Source of the DNA: an uncultured Acidobacteriia bacterium
Lineage (GTDB): Bacteria; Acidobacteriota; Terriglobia; Bryobacterales; Bryobacteraceae
Length of the DNA: 64,000 bases
Direction of reading: 5' to 3'
Assembly (NCBI GenBank): GCA_903909435.1
Contig: CAIVVT010000149.1
Coordinates: 1-64,000, forward strand
The translations under genes were made by a program, and so were the position numbers. Of the stretch, positions 62,537 to 64,000 are shown in pieces. Below the pieces are notes generated by a model. That model was not told where the DNA came from, did not search any database, and saw only the letters and a list, made by a program, of their open reading frames with translations. The first letter of the stretch is position 1. Every line of letters starts with the position of its first letter.

Positions 62537-64000
62537 GTGACCGAGACCGCTTGCGAGCTTCGAGATTGTCTCGTCCGGCTCCCTGAAGACCAGACTCGCT
62601 GGACGCGGCACCTGGGCGAACTGCTGGAAGCGGGTGGGCAGTCCGCTGTCGAGGAGTCGATTGCCATTTTTCGCGACCGTTTAGTCCCGGCGAAATCGGA
62701 GCAGGCGCTCTTGACCTTGCTGCTCGAACGAGGCCATGCTCTTCCGGTCCTCCAGAGCATTTACGCCGCTGATCGAATCCGGTTTCGAGAAGTGCTTTCC
62801 ATCGCTCAGGCCGACGAGCACCGGCTGCACACGCGCATCTCAAGGCGTCTGGCTGAACTGCTGGCGACGGAGCCCCTGGACCGTGTCGAAGAGACTCTGT
62901 GCCTATTCGATTCGATCGTTCAGATGCGCGGCATGGCAAGCCTCTCGGGAGTTTTGACCGCCCTCAAAGCGGCAAAAGATCCGCGTTTGAGAGCACGGGC
63001 GGCGCTGCTGTGTTCGTCCATGCCCAACGGACGCCACCTGCTTGAGTTGTACAGGGAGGAGGCTGATCCCAGGGTTCGGGTTCTCATCTTGGAATCGCTT
63101 TGGCTCGACGATCACCCCTCGGCGCGCCTTGCTTTTGAAGAGGCCAGCCGGGACGCTCAGCCTCGCGTCAGAGCCTACGGGTTGCTCGGGCTCTACCGTC
63201 TGGGAGAGCTGCGGACTTTACGGGCCTTGGCGGACATGGCGGAATCACCTCACGCCGTGGCGCGGGCGGCGACGCGTTGTGCCATGGAACTGCTTAGCGA
63301 GCCACGGTTCGACCTGCTGTTGTCGAAACTGCGCCACGAGTTAGGAGAGTCACCGGCGAAGAAGGGGCCGGTTTCCCCTGCCGTCAGGTGCGGTCACCGC
63401 CCACTCCAGTTGGCGGTTCCTCAAATTCAGCGGTTGGCATGCGGCAAACTGAGGTTGCAGGTTTCCGTGCGTCTGGAGAATGATGAGCATCTCGATCCCC
63501 CGCTGCGCCCCATAGACCTCCGGGCATGGGTGAATGGCCAACCCGTGCTGAACTATGCGATGAGCCGGGTGCTGCCCGCACGACGTCTGGGTTTTGGGGT
63601 AGTTTTGCCTTTGACTCTGCGCGCAGCGTCGGAAAGTGCTCCAGGCATCCGGGGAGTTCTCGATCGTCTGCTGGCGATGCCCGAGGGCGAATTACGTTCT
63701 GCAAGTTTCTACAGGTCGGGTCTATTCATGCGCCAGATGGAGCAGGACGGCGATAGAAGCGCCGACGCTCATGCTGAAGATGCTCCGTGTCCGCTGCGTT
63801 TGCCGGTCGTCTCTCAGGACGGTTTCCGCTTTGCCAACGATCTGAAGGACGCCTCCAAAGAAGAGCACCTAGCCCTTGAACCGGGGGAACTGGCTCTGGC
63901 GATGTTGAATCGCCTGAAGGTGCTCAAGCCGGTCGGGCATATTGCGGTGATCCTGAACGCCGCGGTCAAGGGGCCGCCGGAGTTTTCCCTGGTGGAGGGT
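62537..64000 (+). CDS. HEAT-like repeat protein, 3' end outside the window
   Basis: An uninterrupted frame of 488 codons from GTG 62537 to the last base, so the protein is truncated by the window edge. The N-terminal 290 or so residues are Leu/Ala/Arg-rich helical pairs resembling HEAT or PBS-lyase-type repeats (VRVLILESLWLDDHPSARLAFEEA; PRVRAYGLLGLYRLGELRTLRALADM). A beta-rich part begins near residue 310 (LDPPLRPIDLRAWVNGQPVL) that could be a VWFA-related or similar domain. No signal peptide is seen. The in-frame TAG at 62531 rules out an earlier start. Product unknown. It follows carB by 50 bp. Confidence 0.65.
   Translation, partial: MTETACELRDCLVRLPEDQTRWTRHLGELLEAGGQSAVEESIAIFRDRLVPAKSEQALLTLLLERGHALPVLQSIYAADRIRFREVLSIAQADEHRLHTRISRRLAELLATEPLDRVEETLCLFDSIVQMRGMASLSGVLTALKAAKDPRLRARAALLCSSMPNGRHLLELYREEADPRVRVLILESLWLDDHPSARLAFEEASRDAQPRVRAYGLLGLYRLGELRTLRALADMAESPHAVARAATRCAMELLSEPRFDLLLSKLRHELGESPAKKGPVSPAVRCGHRPLQLAVPQIQRLACGKLRLQVSVRLENDEHLDPPLRPIDLRAWVNGQPVLNYAMSRVLPARRLGFGVVLPLTLRAASESAPGIRGVLDRLLAMPEGELRSASFYRSGLFMRQMEQDGDRSADAHAEDAPCPLRLPVVSQDGFRFANDLKDASKEEHLALEPGELALAMLNRLKVLKPVGHIAVILNAAVKGPPEFSLVEG

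Overview
The window is chromosomal DNA from a GC-rich, Gram-negative soil-type heterotroph. My best placement is Acidobacteriota, order Bryobacterales (Solibacter/Bryobacter/Paludibaculum relatives). This is inferred from family content: two large Oar-like TonB-dependent receptors with an N-terminal carboxypeptidase-regulatory domain, twin-arginine Gfo/Idh/MocA oxidoreductases, a 3-keto-disaccharide hydrolase-type protein (DUF1080), a GH106-type rhamnosidase, a Reeler-like single-haem protein, fused TrpE-TrpG and squalene/hopanoid HpnE. I see no rRNA, CRISPR array, transposase or prophage. One tRNA-Ser(CGA) is present.

Layout. 0.1-2.5 kb: a coiled-coil membrane protein and a Gfo/Idh/MocA oxidoreductase. 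2.7-7.8 kb: a tight operon for a cytosolic group 3b-type [NiFe] hydrogenase (beta, a cyclic-nucleotide-binding protein, gamma, small and large subunits, maturation protease). 7.8-15.6 kb: housekeeping and biosynthesis (zinc-ribbon protein, tRNA-Ser, DUF2252, trpEG, a Cys/His-rich membrane protein, hpnE, ridA, pyrD). 15.7-20.2 kb: a minus-strand operon with an aromatic-amino-acid-decarboxylase-like enzyme translationally coupled to an ASMT-like O-methyltransferase, then a DUF4380 protein and an alpha/beta hydrolase. 20.4-29.9 kb: secreted and surface proteins, including an 818-residue collagen-like protein with a 63-bp tandem repeat. 29.9-30.8 kb: a gene-free, hairpin-rich stretch. 30.8-37.1 kb: carbohydrate catabolism and transport (GH106 rhamnosidase, TMEM175-type channel, tandem RidA protein, MFS transporter).

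37.2-49.1 kb is the most interesting part. On the minus strand lie a CpxRA-like two-component system, a decahaem cytochrome followed 7 bp later by a large outer-membrane barrel (an MtrAB/PioAB-like conduit), a single-haem protein, and a five-gene set with short overlaps: OmpR-type regulator, receiver-only protein, coiled-coil porin, cupredoxin with amicyanin-like copper ligands, and sensor kinase. Short direct repeats resembling OmpR/CpxR-family boxes precede the decahaem and haem-binding genes. Together this looks like a regulated periplasm-to-outside electron or metal redox system; the function is inferred.

49.4-56.6 kb: two TonB-dependent receptors flanking a secreted Gly/Pro-rich protein. 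56.9-64 kb: ada, carA, carB and a HEAT-like protein cut off by the window end. Start codons were chosen from ribosome-binding sites, overlaps and signal peptides; several are GTG or TTG.
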